From CAYPGT01 sp964512985 (GTDB lineage Bacteria; Cyanobacteriota; Vampirovibrionia; LMEP-6097), in assembly GCA_964512985.1 (NCBI GenBank), contig CAZELI010000046.1, forward strand, positions 1 through 10,287: a stretch of 10,287 bases of DNA, written 5' to 3'. Shown here in pieces: positions 1 through 6,348 of this stretch. The notes beneath the pieces were generated by a model that saw only the letters and a list, made by a program, of their open reading frames with translations, made no database searches and was not told the origin of the DNA. Position numbers and translations under genes: made by a program. Within the stretch, counting starts at the first letter, position 1; every line of letters begins with the position of its first letter.

Positions 1-2
1 AT

Positions 3-989
3 GATTACTTAGATTGGAAGTCTAAGCACTTCTCAGGACTTAAAAGAGGTCAAATTAACAAATATACTAATGCCACTAAAGAATTACTTACTGGAGAGGT
101 TCTAGGCTACGCTGATGAATGGATTGAATGGTGTCTCACTGGTAAGCTTACAGGTAAACCATTAGCTAAACGAACTACAGAGATTTACATGGGTTCATTT
201 AAGCTCTTTCTCAAAAAGCTCGGCCCAAGAGCACCCAAGCCAATCGTTTCAATTGATAACATTAGAACCGTCTTAGGGTTGTTACCAATTGAGAGCTTTA
301 CTACAAGGCGTAACATCTATGATGCAATGAGATCCTTCAGTAAATTCTTAGTTGAGAAAGGACTGTTTGAAGAAGAATTTAGAGATAAGCTAAAGAAACT
401 TAAACCTAGACGCTTCTTACCACCCAGAAAAACTTCTTTGACCAAACCCAAAGTAGAGATGTTATTGAAGCAAGCTGATTTGGTAACTTCTTATAGTGAC
501 TATGACTTAATAACAACTAAAACACTAATTGAATTCTTTGTTGGTTGTGGCTTACGTAATTCTGAAGCATGTAACTTAAAGCTGCATGAAGTTGACTTAG
601 AATCAAGAGTGATTCATATCAACCTTGGTAAGGGTAACAAGAATAGGAAGGTAGGTATCCCAAATCATCTTCATCAGAAGCTGGCTAAATACCTTAAAGC
701 TCGCTTAAAAACACATAAAGACTCAGAGCATGACAACTTCTTCCTCAATAAGGATGGTGCTCCATTCAACAATGATGTAATTGCAAGAAAGGTCAAGCGA
801 CTATCTAGGAGTGCTGGCTTAGATGTCACACCTCATGGACTTAGAAGAACCTTTGCAAGTTTATATTCAGCTAGTGGAAAGCCTCTGAATCACCTTCGTA
901 TAGCTCTCGGACACGCTGATTTGAGCACGACTCAGAGCTATATCATGACGACGGAGAGTGAAGTAATAGAAGCCATGAGAGGGTGGTGA
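3..989 (+). CDS. Tyrosine recombinase (phage-type integrase), 5' end outside the window
   Basis: This is a site-specific DNA recombinase that cuts and rejoins DNA through a tyrosine nucleophile, probably moving the surrounding island. The frame is open from position 3 with no stop, so the gene enters from the left edge and the ATG at 189 is internal. The visible part is 328 residues. The stretch before that ATG (GEVLGYADEWIEWCLTGK) and the 80 residues after it look like the helical SAM-like core-binding domain. The catalytic domain is complete. Numbered from the ATG at 189, it has Arg123 (GLRNSE), Lys148 (GKGNKN), His216 and Arg219 (PHGLRR), His242 (LGHADLS) and Tyr251 (SYIMTT). The C-terminus EVIEAMRGW occurs again in decayed form near 1960. 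The catalytic set suggests an active enzyme if the missing N-terminus is intact. Its att site and its relation to Xer, phage or island subfamilies cannot be decided here. Confidence 0.93.
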   Translation, partial: DYLDWKSKHFSGLKRGQINKYTNATKELLTGEVLGYADEWIEWCLTGKLTGKPLAKRTTEIYMGSFKLFLKKLGPRAPKPIVSIDNIRTVLGLLPIESFTTRRNIYDAMRSFSKFLVEKGLFEEEFRDKLKKLKPRRFLPPRKTSLTKPKVEMLLKQADLVTSYSDYDLITTKTLIEFFVGCGLRNSEACNLKLHEVDLESRVIHINLGKGNKNRKVGIPNHLHQKLAKYLKARLKTHKDSEHDNFFLNKDGAPFNNDVIARKVKRLSRSAGLDVTPHGLRRTFASLYSASGKPLNHLRIALGHADLSTTQSYIMTTESEVIEAMRGW

Positions 990-1002
990 TTATGATGTTG
1001 GT

Positions 1003-1080
1003 AGCCCTTAGTTGACTATTTCAGCAATTTTGAAGGGAGGTTTGAGGTGAATATTTACTATAGTTGAGAATTTTCCATAG
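1003..1080 (+). repeat. Direct repeat copy 1 (decayed gene 3' end)
   Basis: This is the first of three related segments (the others start near 2630 and 4248). It begins AGCCCTTAGTTGACTATTTC fourteen bases after the integrase stop. Read from 1005 it encodes PLVDYFSNFEGRFEVNIYYS and then a stop at 1065. Alignment with copy 2 shows one extra base near 1056-1062. Correcting it restores VEN after the shift, with a stop at 1078. It is therefore a frameshifted remnant of a gene's 3' end and not a gene. Copies 1 and 2 share the TAGCCCTTAGT-like left edge (GTAGCCCTTAGT against GCAGCCCTTAGT), which suggests a recombination junction. Confidence 0.75.
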
Positions 1081-1154
1081 AAAGTCCTGTGACAAACAAT
1101 TCCCTGCCTGCCTTTCTAATACCTACAAAAGTAGTTTTCATTTATAATTGAAAG

Positions 1155-1907
1155 ATGCTGGAAAGGTTAAGGCTCAAAAAGCAAAACTATTTTTCTTTGC
1201 TTTTATTTAGCATTGCTTTCTTTTTCAAAAAAGCATTTGATCTGTTAATTTTAGGTGCGATCATTTATATAAGCTTCAAGGTAAAGATAGAATATCTAGG
1301 TGCGTTCTTACAATTTTTATCATCATCATTAGTTGCAATTCATTTAATAAGATCCGCTCTTGATCACTCCAATAAAATTACAGATAGTTTTCAATTTATA
1401 AAAGATTATTACCGTGAAATTATGATGGTGATATTACGAACCTTCCTTCTCAAATGTATGTTAGATGGAACTCTGATGGCCATTAGTATGGATTTCTTCC
1501 GGACTGCAGCCTTATTTCCCTATCTTCTATATCTGACCCCAATTTGGTTAATAATTGAGACTCCCATAAAATGTTTTTCCGATACATTTTTTATAAGTTT
1601 TCCAATCTTTACCTATGTTTATCTCAATACGAAGAAGTTTGATTCAATTTTTAAAAGTTTTGGTCTGTTAAAGGCTCAGACTTTTAAAAAAATTCTCTAT
1701 TTGATTTCACCATGTTTATTGTTATTTTTGATTTCCTTTATATACAATCATTTTCTACCTGCATATCTAAGTTCATCCTTTGTTAATCATAGTGAGCAAT
1801 ATCCATCTTCAATATTGACAATTGAAATAGTGGCTGTATTAAAACAAATGTGGATAATTGCTTTTGAAGTATGCCTCTTCTTACATCTTAATTACCATGA
1901 TTTATGA
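1155..1907 (+). CDS. Polytopic membrane protein, unknown function
   Basis: I do not recognise this 250-residue protein. It is strongly hydrophobic, with likely membrane spans near residues 13-40 (one or two helices), 46-65, 117-137, 142-158, 178-200 and 222-245. A more polar stretch at about 66-100 (SALDHSNKITDSF...) would be a loop. There are no enzyme motifs, no zinc ligands and no signal peptide separate from the first helix. No good ribosome binding site precedes the ATG (only GAAAG directly before it). A TATAAT at 1143-1148 would place transcription starts almost on the start codon, so the mRNA may be leaderless. It sits between direct repeat copy 1 and the integrase-tail remnant, so it looks like cargo inserted behind the integrase. 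A membrane effector of a defence module is possible, but nothing shows it. Confidence 0.7.
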   Translation: MLERLRLKKQNYFSLLLFSIAFFFKKAFDLLILGAIIYISFKVKIEYLGAFLQFLSSSLVAIHLIRSALDHSNKITDSFQFIKDYYREIMMVILRTFLLKCMLDGTLMAISMDFFRTAALFPYLLYLTPIWLIIETPIKCFSDTFFISFPIFTYVYLNTKKFDSIFKSFGLLKAQTFKKILYLISPCLLLFLISFIYNHFLPAYLSSSFVNHSEQYPSSILTIEIVAVLKQMWIIAFEVCLFLHLNYHDL

Positions 1908-1950
1908 TAGTTAAGTCATTTGTTTTTTTATTTCTTTAATAGGCCTTAGT

Positions 1951-1992
1951 CAAACCAGTGAAGATGAAGTTTTGGAAGCTATGAGGGGGTGA
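1951..1992 (+). pseudogene. Remnant of a second integrase 3' tail
   Basis: The frame ending at the TGA at 1990-1992 reads QTSEDEVLEAMRG, against MTTESEVIEAMRGW at the end of the intact recombinase. The DNA also matches through the stop and beyond (GAAGC-ATGAG-GGGTG-TGAT-ATGA). Upstream of 1951 the similarity stops. The preceding bases, 1941-1950, are AGGCCTTAGT, one base different from the left edge of repeat copies 1 and 2. This looks like a duplication of the integrase end made when the block 1003-1950 was inserted, or the relic of an older integrase. It still supplies the Shine-Dalgarno sequence of the next gene. Confidence 0.72.
1984..1989 (+). promoter_or_regulatory. Ribosome binding site inside the integrase-tail remnant
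   Basis: AGGGGG lies five bases before the ATG at 1995 and is the best SD match near it. It is made of the Arg-Gly codons that end the integrase-tail remnant. It favours the ATG at 1995 over the GTG at 1989. The intact integrase end (AGAGGGTGGTGATTATG) carries the same arrangement before an ATG at 991-995. Confidence 0.6.
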
Positions 1993-1994
1993 TC

Positions 1995-2228
1995 ATGAAA
2001 AAGAATAAATGGATAGTATGGAATGTAGCTCTTGCAACTGATGGAACATTAGAAGGTTTTGATTATAAATTATCAGAGAATCTGAATCTGAAAAAATATA
2101 CTTGTAGCTTGCCATTAGTACACTTTCAAGAATTAGCGGGTAAGTATGCAGCTTTGCTTATTCTAAGAACATCTGAGTGTAGACCTAGAGATCCTTATGA
2201 GTTGGTTAGGTTTATAGAGGAGCTTTAA
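1995..2228 (+). CDS. Small soluble protein, 77 residues, unknown function
   Basis: I do not recognise this protein. It is soluble, with a mixed N-terminal part (KKNKWIVWNVALATDGTLEG) followed by a likely helical part (LVHFQELAGKYAALLIL) and an acidic end (YELVRFIEEL). No signal peptide, membrane span or metal site is visible. The start is set by the AGGGGG site five bases upstream, within the integrase-tail remnant. In that remnant the integrase stop overlaps the region just before the start, so this gene was probably once translationally coupled to an integrase. That makes an integrase partner, such as a directionality factor or a small accessory protein, the first idea. It lacks an obvious HTH, so this remains a guess from position. 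Confidence 0.65.
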   Translation: MKKNKWIVWNVALATDGTLEGFDYKLSENLNLKKYTCSLPLVHFQELAGKYAALLILRTSECRPRDPYELVRFIEEL

Positions 2229-2236
2229 TAAAGGAT

Positions 2237-2256
2237 TTCATATACAACTATATGAA
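2237..2256 (+). terminator. Hairpin after the small gene, weak terminator candidate
   Basis: TTCATATA and TATATGAA form an 8-bp perfect stem with a CAAC loop, 9 bases after the stop at 2228. The stem is AT-rich and no T-run follows directly, so it would terminate poorly. It may serve as a processing or stability element. Confidence 0.35.
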
Positions 2257-2307
2257 CTAGATCGATTTTAAAATACTAAGGTAATAAAAAAAAGACCAGC
2301 AACTAAT

Positions 2308-2502
2308 TTAGCCATTTAAAATTTTGCCTAATCCATCTGCTGCTATTTTTAGATTTTCCGTATAATATTTCTGGTCCGCAGAAGTATCGGGCTCCATTTT
2401 GTTTAAAGCTTCAGCTGATTTCGTTACAAGCTTAGCTAGTGCATCCACCGCTCCATTAAGGGACTCAACGTCACCCCAGACCAAATTTTGAAAATTATTC
2501 AT
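2308..2502 (-). CDS. Small helical protein, 64 residues, unknown function
   Basis: I do not recognise this protein. Starting at the ATG at 2502 (the TTG at 2508 is a weaker alternative), it encodes MNNFQNLVWGDVESLNGAVD and then a largely helical, heptad-like stretch (ALAKLVTKSAEALNKM, NLKIAADGLGKILNG). It has no signal peptide, cysteines or membrane helix. No strong ribosome binding site is visible. Directly upstream on the same strand is a 33-codon C-terminal fragment ending at 2548 (see that entry). A toxin tail followed by a small immunity gene would look like this, but the toxin is not identifiable. Convergent with the gene at 1995-2228, with about 80 bp between them. The amino-acid pattern looks genuinely coding, but the gene is short. 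Confidence 0.55.
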   Translation of the reverse strand: MNNFQNLVWGDVESLNGAVDALAKLVTKSAEALNKMEPDTSADQKYYTENLKIAADGLGKILNG

Positions 2503-2547
2503 AGACAAGATTCTAGCATTTCTGGTCGTTCTATTTCAAACTTACTT

Positions 2548-2649
2548 TTACCTACCACAAACCTTACCCAGCACACCTTTTTGTAAAGCTTCTCCTCCGG
2601 TAATTGGAATACAGTTTTTGGTACATCTTGCAGCCCTTAGTGGACTATT
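2548..2649 (-). pseudogene. C-terminal remnant of an unidentified gene
   Basis: A minus-strand frame open from the stop at 2650-2652 reads through AARCTKNCIPITGGEALQKG and ends GKVCGR, with its stop at 2548. There is no start codon. The composition (three spaced cysteines, glycine-rich turns) looks protein-like rather than random. The readable part begins just where direct repeat copy 2 begins (2630-2641), as expected if a gene was cut at that junction and only its 3' end kept. It ends 45 bases before the ATG at 2502, so the two may once have formed an operon such as toxin and immunity. The family is unknown. Confidence 0.4.
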
Positions 2650-2723
2650 TCAGCAACTTTGAAGGGGAGTTTCAGATAGGTATTGCTCAAGTTGAGAAGT
2701 TGTTAAATACTAATAGAACGTGA
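2630..2723 (+). repeat. Direct repeat copy 2 (gene 3' end, frame intact)
   Basis: This is the best preserved of the three copies. From 2634 it encodes PLVDYFSNFEGEFQIGIAQV followed by EKLLNTNRT and a TGA at 2721-2723, with no start codon of its own. Against copy 1 the DNA is almost identical over the first 30 bases, from AGCCCTTAGT to TTTGAAGGG. It lies 1.63 kb after copy 1 and 1.62 kb before copy 3, in the same orientation, and ends 12 bp before the stop of the convergent ApeA-like gene. It is best read as the displaced 3' end of an insertion-target gene. Confidence 0.78.
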
Positions 2724-2735
2724 TATCACCTCAAA

Positions 2736-4085
2736 TTAAAGCGATATCATCCTATTTAAAAGCTCATCTCTGAAACCTAATCTCTTTAGCAATAATAATG
2801 TACTTATGTTTTTTGCTATAAAAGCTAATTCATATAAATCTTCTCCATCACAAACAAGTTCTTCTTCACCTGGATGCAATTGATAATGAGTATAGAAGTT
2901 TCTATTCGCAACAATTCTATTCAAGTTACTTCGAGAAATAGATAATATGCCATCTAAATTTTCTAAACTTGTTCTTAGTAGATTCCTGAAACTTCTTCTA
3001 TTAAATGTTCTAAGAAAATCTTCTTGATAGTTATTAATTCGAGTACTCGAACTATCGTACTCATTAAAAAAATTAATCAGTTCTGTCCGAAATTCTTGTA
3101 CATCAATTGGAAGTGTATATTCTTGATCATTACACCACTCTCTTGAAATAAATTCTAGAATCTTGACGTGAGTTGCAAAAAGTGAAATAAACATTTTTTG
3201 AGTATTTAAGATCTCTTCGTGAAGGTACATATCAAAGAGCTTCGCAAATTCTTGGTTATCAAAGTAAGTAAACCAATTTCTAACTATGTTTTGCAGATTT
3301 ACAAGTTCAAAGTCATCAAATTGGACAGAGAAAGGACCCGACCTTTCTTGTTCATTCTCTTGAAGTAAAGACCAAATATTTGTATATAGAGGAAAACTTC
3401 TACCATCCTTAATTATCATAATTTTGAGACAAGGTATTTTTATTTTCCATATATAGTTAAAAAACCAATGTATTCTACAGATCTGACCTAAAAACCAATT
3501 AGGGCTTTGAGGCTCTTCTCTAGTAAGCTTTACAAAAGGTGTTGATTGTATTATTACCCTTCGATTGAATGAAGATATCGAATCTGTATTATTAAAGCTA
3601 ATCGCTAAACTCAATGAACTTGAATTCAAGATTTGAATGTCTGGAGGAAATCTGTATTCGATACTACGATTTTCACCATTAGAATTGTGAGTAAAGTTTA
3701 CTGATCCTACCCAATTTGATAAATATTTAGGATGATATTCAATTTCTTGAATATCAAGAGTTGCATCATCACCTAATTCCATGTTTCCATATTTATCAAG
3801 AATAATATATTTTGGTTTAATATACGACCTTGTAACCATATCGCTTGTTGATCTTAGTTGACTTTGGATTTCATAAGATTCATACAAATACACTCTTGAG
3901 AATTCATCCGTAACCCCAATTATGACTTCTCTCTCAACCCTCCAGTCTGAAATCTCTTCAATAAAACTACCTATTAGGTCAAGTTTAATCCCTGTCTTAG
4001 TATCATAAGATAGTATTCCAGAGATTCTATTCTCTTCATTATTAGGTAACCACCATTCACCGTAGATTTGAAAATTTTCATTCAT
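2736..4085 (-). CDS. ApeA-like HEPN anti-phage defence protein
   Basis: This 449-residue protein resembles the ApeA defence family, in which an N-terminal ApeA domain is joined to a C-terminal HEPN domain thought to cut RNA on phage infection, leading to abortive infection. What is seen: the N-terminus GEWWLPNNEENRISGILSYD followed by a beta-rich region to about residue 200 is the typical ApeA start. A WFLG-like central segment follows (about 196-215), then a helical region from about 260. Near the C-terminus is Arg395-N-F-Y-T-His400, the HEPN R-x4-H catalytic motif (codons at 2901-2903 and 2886-2888). The gene stands alone in its module, between repeat copies 2 and 3, as expected for a single-gene defence system. 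No strong SD precedes the ATG at 4085; TATAAT on the minus strand at 4180-4175 could be its -10 box. The ApeA assignment comes from recognition of pattern, not from a search. Confidence 0.82.
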   Translation of the reverse strand: MNENFQIYGEWWLPNNEENRISGILSYDTKTGIKLDLIGSFIEEISDWRVEREVIIGVTDEFSRVYLYESYEIQSQLRSTSDMVTRSYIKPKYIILDKYGNMELGDDATLDIQEIEYHPKYLSNWVGSVNFTHNSNGENRSIEYRFPPDIQILNSSSLSLAISFNNTDSISSFNRRVIIQSTPFVKLTREEPQSPNWFLGQICRIHWFFNYIWKIKIPCLKIMIIKDGRSFPLYTNIWSLLQENEQERSGPFSVQFDDFELVNLQNIVRNWFTYFDNQEFAKLFDMYLHEEILNTQKMFISLFATHVKILEFISREWCNDQEYTLPIDVQEFRTELINFFNEYDSSSTRINNYQEDFLRTFNRRSFRNLLRTSLENLDGILSISRSNLNRIVANRNFYTHYQLHPGEEELVCDGEDLYELAFIAKNISTLLLLKRLGFRDELLNRMISL

Positions 4086-4247
4086 GAATTGAGCTAAATC
4101 GTTGTTTCGATGATCATTATGATAGATTCTATAGCAAGAAATTAGCTTTATTGAATCTTACATCCTAGATAGACATTATAATTTATGATCATACTTCGAT
4201 ATTTCATATTTTATCTATCTTTGTAATAAATAACACTTTCTACCAAA

Positions 4248-4331
4248 CTAGTGGACTATTTCAGCAATTATGAAGCTGAATTTGAAGTAGATCTTACTAT
4301 GGTTAAACAGCTTTTAGGAGACTGTAAATAG
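4248..4331 (+). repeat. Direct repeat copy 3 (gene 3' end, frame intact)
   Basis: From 4248 it encodes LVDYFSNYEAEFEVDLTMVK followed by QLLGDCK and TAG at 4329-4331. The first 28 bases, CTAGTGGACTATTTCAGCAA and on to TGAAG, match copies 1 and 2 closely; later bases have diverged while keeping the frame. The AGCCC left edge of the other copies is missing. A 10-bp perfect inverted repeat, TGGACTATTT (4252-4261) and AAATAGTCCA (4326-4335), spans the copy and is not present in the other two. It lies between the ApeA-like gene and the end of the 268-residue gene. Confidence 0.75.
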
Positions 4332-4384
4332 TCCATTGCTTATACTGGTAAGGCTTATAAACATATTGGAGAAATAAATAGTTT

Positions 4385-5191
4385 CTACTTTGTTAAGTTT
4401 ATTGGTGTAAATCTATCAATTAAGTTCGCAAATTCTAAAAAGGGTTTTCTAATATTAATTATCCAAACCAATTCTCGTACTTCAACATCCTCATCAATAT
4501 GACGTTCAGAGTCTTCTCTTTCTATCCAGCGCTTTTCACGAATCTCTTCATTTAATATTCCAATGTTCTTTAATTTATTTGCCCAAATACCAATGGAAAC
4601 GGTCATATCTAAAGGACCAATATCCGTTCCCATACCATTTGGACGCCAATCACTTGTATTTGAGCACTCTTGATAATCACTAAATCTAATCATCATGTCT
4701 CCATGATTTGTGATTGTTGCACGATCAATAGGTTTATCTTCTTTGATACTAATTTGATATTTTTCAACAAAATTGGCAAAGGCCGCTAACTCAGAATCAT
4801 TCAATGATTCTGCTGCATAGAAAATAATCTCTTCGTCATCGGTAGCTATGCGATTTTCTTTTATTATTTTTGCGGTTAAACAAGCAATTATTCTAGGTCC
4901 AATTTCTTTTGACCTCGCTAAACAAACCATTCGATAAGCATCAAAAAGGATTTCGCTTTTTGCTTCATCTTTTAAAATTTCATCTAGCATTAATTCAACT
5001 TTAGCTGGATCAAACCCATTAATCTGATCTTCATGTATTGCTTGGCAAAAACTTTCAAAAAAGTTTCTAGCTCTATATTTAGACCATCGATCAATAACAT
5101 TTACCCTAAAGCTATCCCCAAACTTGTCTAAAATTAAATCAAAACCTTTTCCGGTGACATATCCAACAGTTAATGATGTAAGCGGCTCCAT
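4385..5191 (-). CDS. Hypothetical protein, 268 residues, helical N-terminus
   Basis: I do not recognise this protein with confidence. Residues 8-25 (TVGYVTGKGFDLILDKFG) are mildly hydrophobic and could touch a membrane. Residues 35-145 are helical (FFESFCQAIHEDQ, VELMLDEILKDEAKSEILFD, IIFYAAESLNDSELAAFANF). The second half holds charged and beta-prone segments and ends VWIINIRKPFLEFANLIDRF, a short aliphatic stretch. No nuclease, protease or nucleotide-binding motif is visible. The ATG at 5191 has no clear ribosome binding site. Its stop lies 53 bp from repeat copy 3, and its start follows a gene remnant on the same strand (5217-5342), so it is a separate module from the HEPN-HNH pair. Surrounded by defence genes it may itself be an abortive-infection or accessory protein, but this is guilt by association. 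Confidence 0.65.
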   Translation of the reverse strand: MEPLTSLTVGYVTGKGFDLILDKFGDSFRVNVIDRWSKYRARNFFESFCQAIHEDQINGFDPAKVELMLDEILKDEAKSEILFDAYRMVCLARSKEIGPRIIACLTAKIIKENRIATDDEEIIFYAAESLNDSELAAFANFVEKYQISIKEDKPIDRATITNHGDMMIRFSDYQECSNTSDWRPNGMGTDIGPLDMTVSIGIWANKLKNIGILNEEIREKRWIEREDSERHIDEDVEVRELVWIINIRKPFLEFANLIDRFTPINLTK

Positions 5192-5216
5192 AATGTAATC
5201 GTTTAATTTCGTAGAA

Positions 5217-5342
5217 CTATTTTAGGCGATAAGGTATTTTTGATTTTGAAACAATATTATTATAGCCATTTTGCTGCAAGAATACTTCAAGCCAATCTAT
5301 TCTGGTTTTATTGTTAGGACCAAGTTTAAAATCAATAATTAG
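5217..5342 (-). pseudogene. 41-codon C-terminal remnant of an unidentified gene
   Basis: A minus-strand frame with stop codons at 5343-5345 and 5217-5219 reads DFKLGPNNKTRIDWLEVFLQ and then QNGYNNIVSKSKIPYRLK. There is no ATG, GTG or suitable TTG at the beginning, so it cannot be a complete gene. The residue pattern (an aromatic helix followed by a strand and basic end) looks like the true C-terminus of a protein. It ends 25 bases before the ATG of the 268-residue gene, so an earlier version of that operon probably had a gene here that was deleted. The family is not recognised. Confidence 0.5.
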
Positions 5343-5408
5343 TTATTCTCATATTGCACACTTAGTTAATTTATATTTAATTGATTGAAGGGACGATTTC
5401 ATAGTATC

Positions 5409-6314
5409 TTAAAATTCTTTTGTAAAACATCCATAATGTTCATGAAAAAGATGTTTCAAGAGGCCGATACAGTCATCAGTCAAAAGTATTCTTGCCTCAC
5501 CATCAATTAAGGGTTGTATCGACCCTCCCTCGTATCGACTCGATATAAGGGAGGACATACTATCAATAAAATTATCAACGTGATCTCTTACTACTTTAAA
5601 TCCAGATTCTCCCCCAATTTTATAACCATCAAATACAATGTCATCGTTTTCAATAAGCATTTGAAAAAACTTGTCTAATTTTTGTTTCTTTTCTTGCACT
5701 ATTGAATAGCAATCCGTATTAATATCACACATAGTTTGACCACGGTTAATATTAAAACTGTCAATGAAAAAACTATCACAAGTTGAAAGAAATTTCTTCA
5801 CATGTTCAAACATATTAGTTGTATCTAAAAGTCCAATCTCACTTAATTCCATTAATGAATGAGATAACTTATTTCTCAGAACAAACATCTTCGAAATGGA
5901 ACTGCATACAGAATCATAGTCACTAGTATTTTCTTTGAGATATTTACTAAAAGTTTTTTCAGTTATTTCATCAAAAAGACTTATAATTGAATCCAGGCTT
6001 GAAAGTTTAATTCCTTTTATAACGAGATCTGCAAAAGAAATTGTCTCCCTATTTAATGAAAGTAGCAAATCAGGAGTAAGTTTTGATTCTTTTAAAAGCC
6101 CTTTTAAAATTGCATCCGAAATTTTTTTCTTACTGATAATAACTTTTAATATATCGAAAAAATATAGTTCTACTAAGGTATCCAGTTGTAAAATCACAAA
6201 GAATTTCAAAGAATCACCTCCTTGCTTTAAATATGTTTCTAACTGATCTATTACATCAGGATATTGTCTCCAACTGAATTTATCGAAGACTACAACCTCT
6301 GGATTATCAGACAT
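5409..6314 (-). CDS. HEPN-domain protein, probable RNase effector
   Basis: This 301-residue soluble protein carries the HEPN signature Arg147-N-K-L-S-His152 (R-x4-H; codons 5874-5876 and 5859-5861) within a helical context, VLRNKLSHSLMEL. In HEPN proteins this pair forms a metal-independent ribonuclease site at a dimer interface. The N-terminal 125 residues are helical, including LKFFVILQLDTLVELYFFDI and a stretch ISFADLVIKGIKLSSLDSII that resembles the segment before the motif in stand-alone HEPN proteins. The C-terminal half (residues 170-301) is unfamiliar. The gene starts 34 bp after the HNH gene's stop on the same strand, so the two are very likely cotranscribed. No strong SD precedes the ATG. 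A toxin of a toxin-antitoxin pair or a defence effector is the likely role. No nucleotidyltransferase (MNT) partner is present. Confidence 0.75.
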   Translation of the reverse strand: MSDNPEVVVFDKFSWRQYPDVIDQLETYLKQGGDSLKFFVILQLDTLVELYFFDILKVIISKKKISDAILKGLLKESKLTPDLLLSLNRETISFADLVIKGIKLSSLDSIISLFDEITEKTFSKYLKENTSDYDSVCSSISKMFVLRNKLSHSLMELSEIGLLDTTNMFEHVKKFLSTCDSFFIDSFNINRGQTMCDINTDCYSIVQEKKQKLDKFFQMLIENDDIVFDGYKIGGESGFKVVRDHVDNFIDSMSSLISSRYEGGSIQPLIDGEARILLTDDCIGLLKHLFHEHYGCFTKEF

Positions 6315-6348
6315 GATATTAGTAAGAATAGCATGAGGCTAGATAATT

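Noticed and set aside
189..191. ATG at 189 as the integrase start
   Set aside because: The frame is open upstream to position 3 with integrase-like residues, so this Met is internal and the gene is truncated by the window edge.
1905..1938. T-rich stretch after the membrane-protein gene as a terminator
   Set aside because: There are seven T's in a row but no stem before them.
2720..2729. Perfect palindrome GTGATATCAC as an operator
   Set aside because: It lies between two convergent 3' ends, where no promoter is needed, and a 10-bp palindrome in AT-rich DNA can arise by chance.
1003..4335. Integron attC sites as an explanation of the repeats
   Set aside because: No GTTRRRY or RYYYAAC core sites flank them, only copy 3 has an outer inverted repeat, and the copies keep a reading frame. 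The recombinase also lacks any visible integron-specific context.
4385..5191. Assignment of the 268-residue protein to an Abi-alpha-like family
   Set aside because: The resemblance is limited to a weakly hydrophobic N-terminus and helical composition; no family motif can be pointed to.
5935..6246. Plus-strand open frame of 103 codons
   Set aside because: It lies wholly antisense inside the HEPN gene, with low-complexity Ser/Phe/Lys composition expected from the complement.
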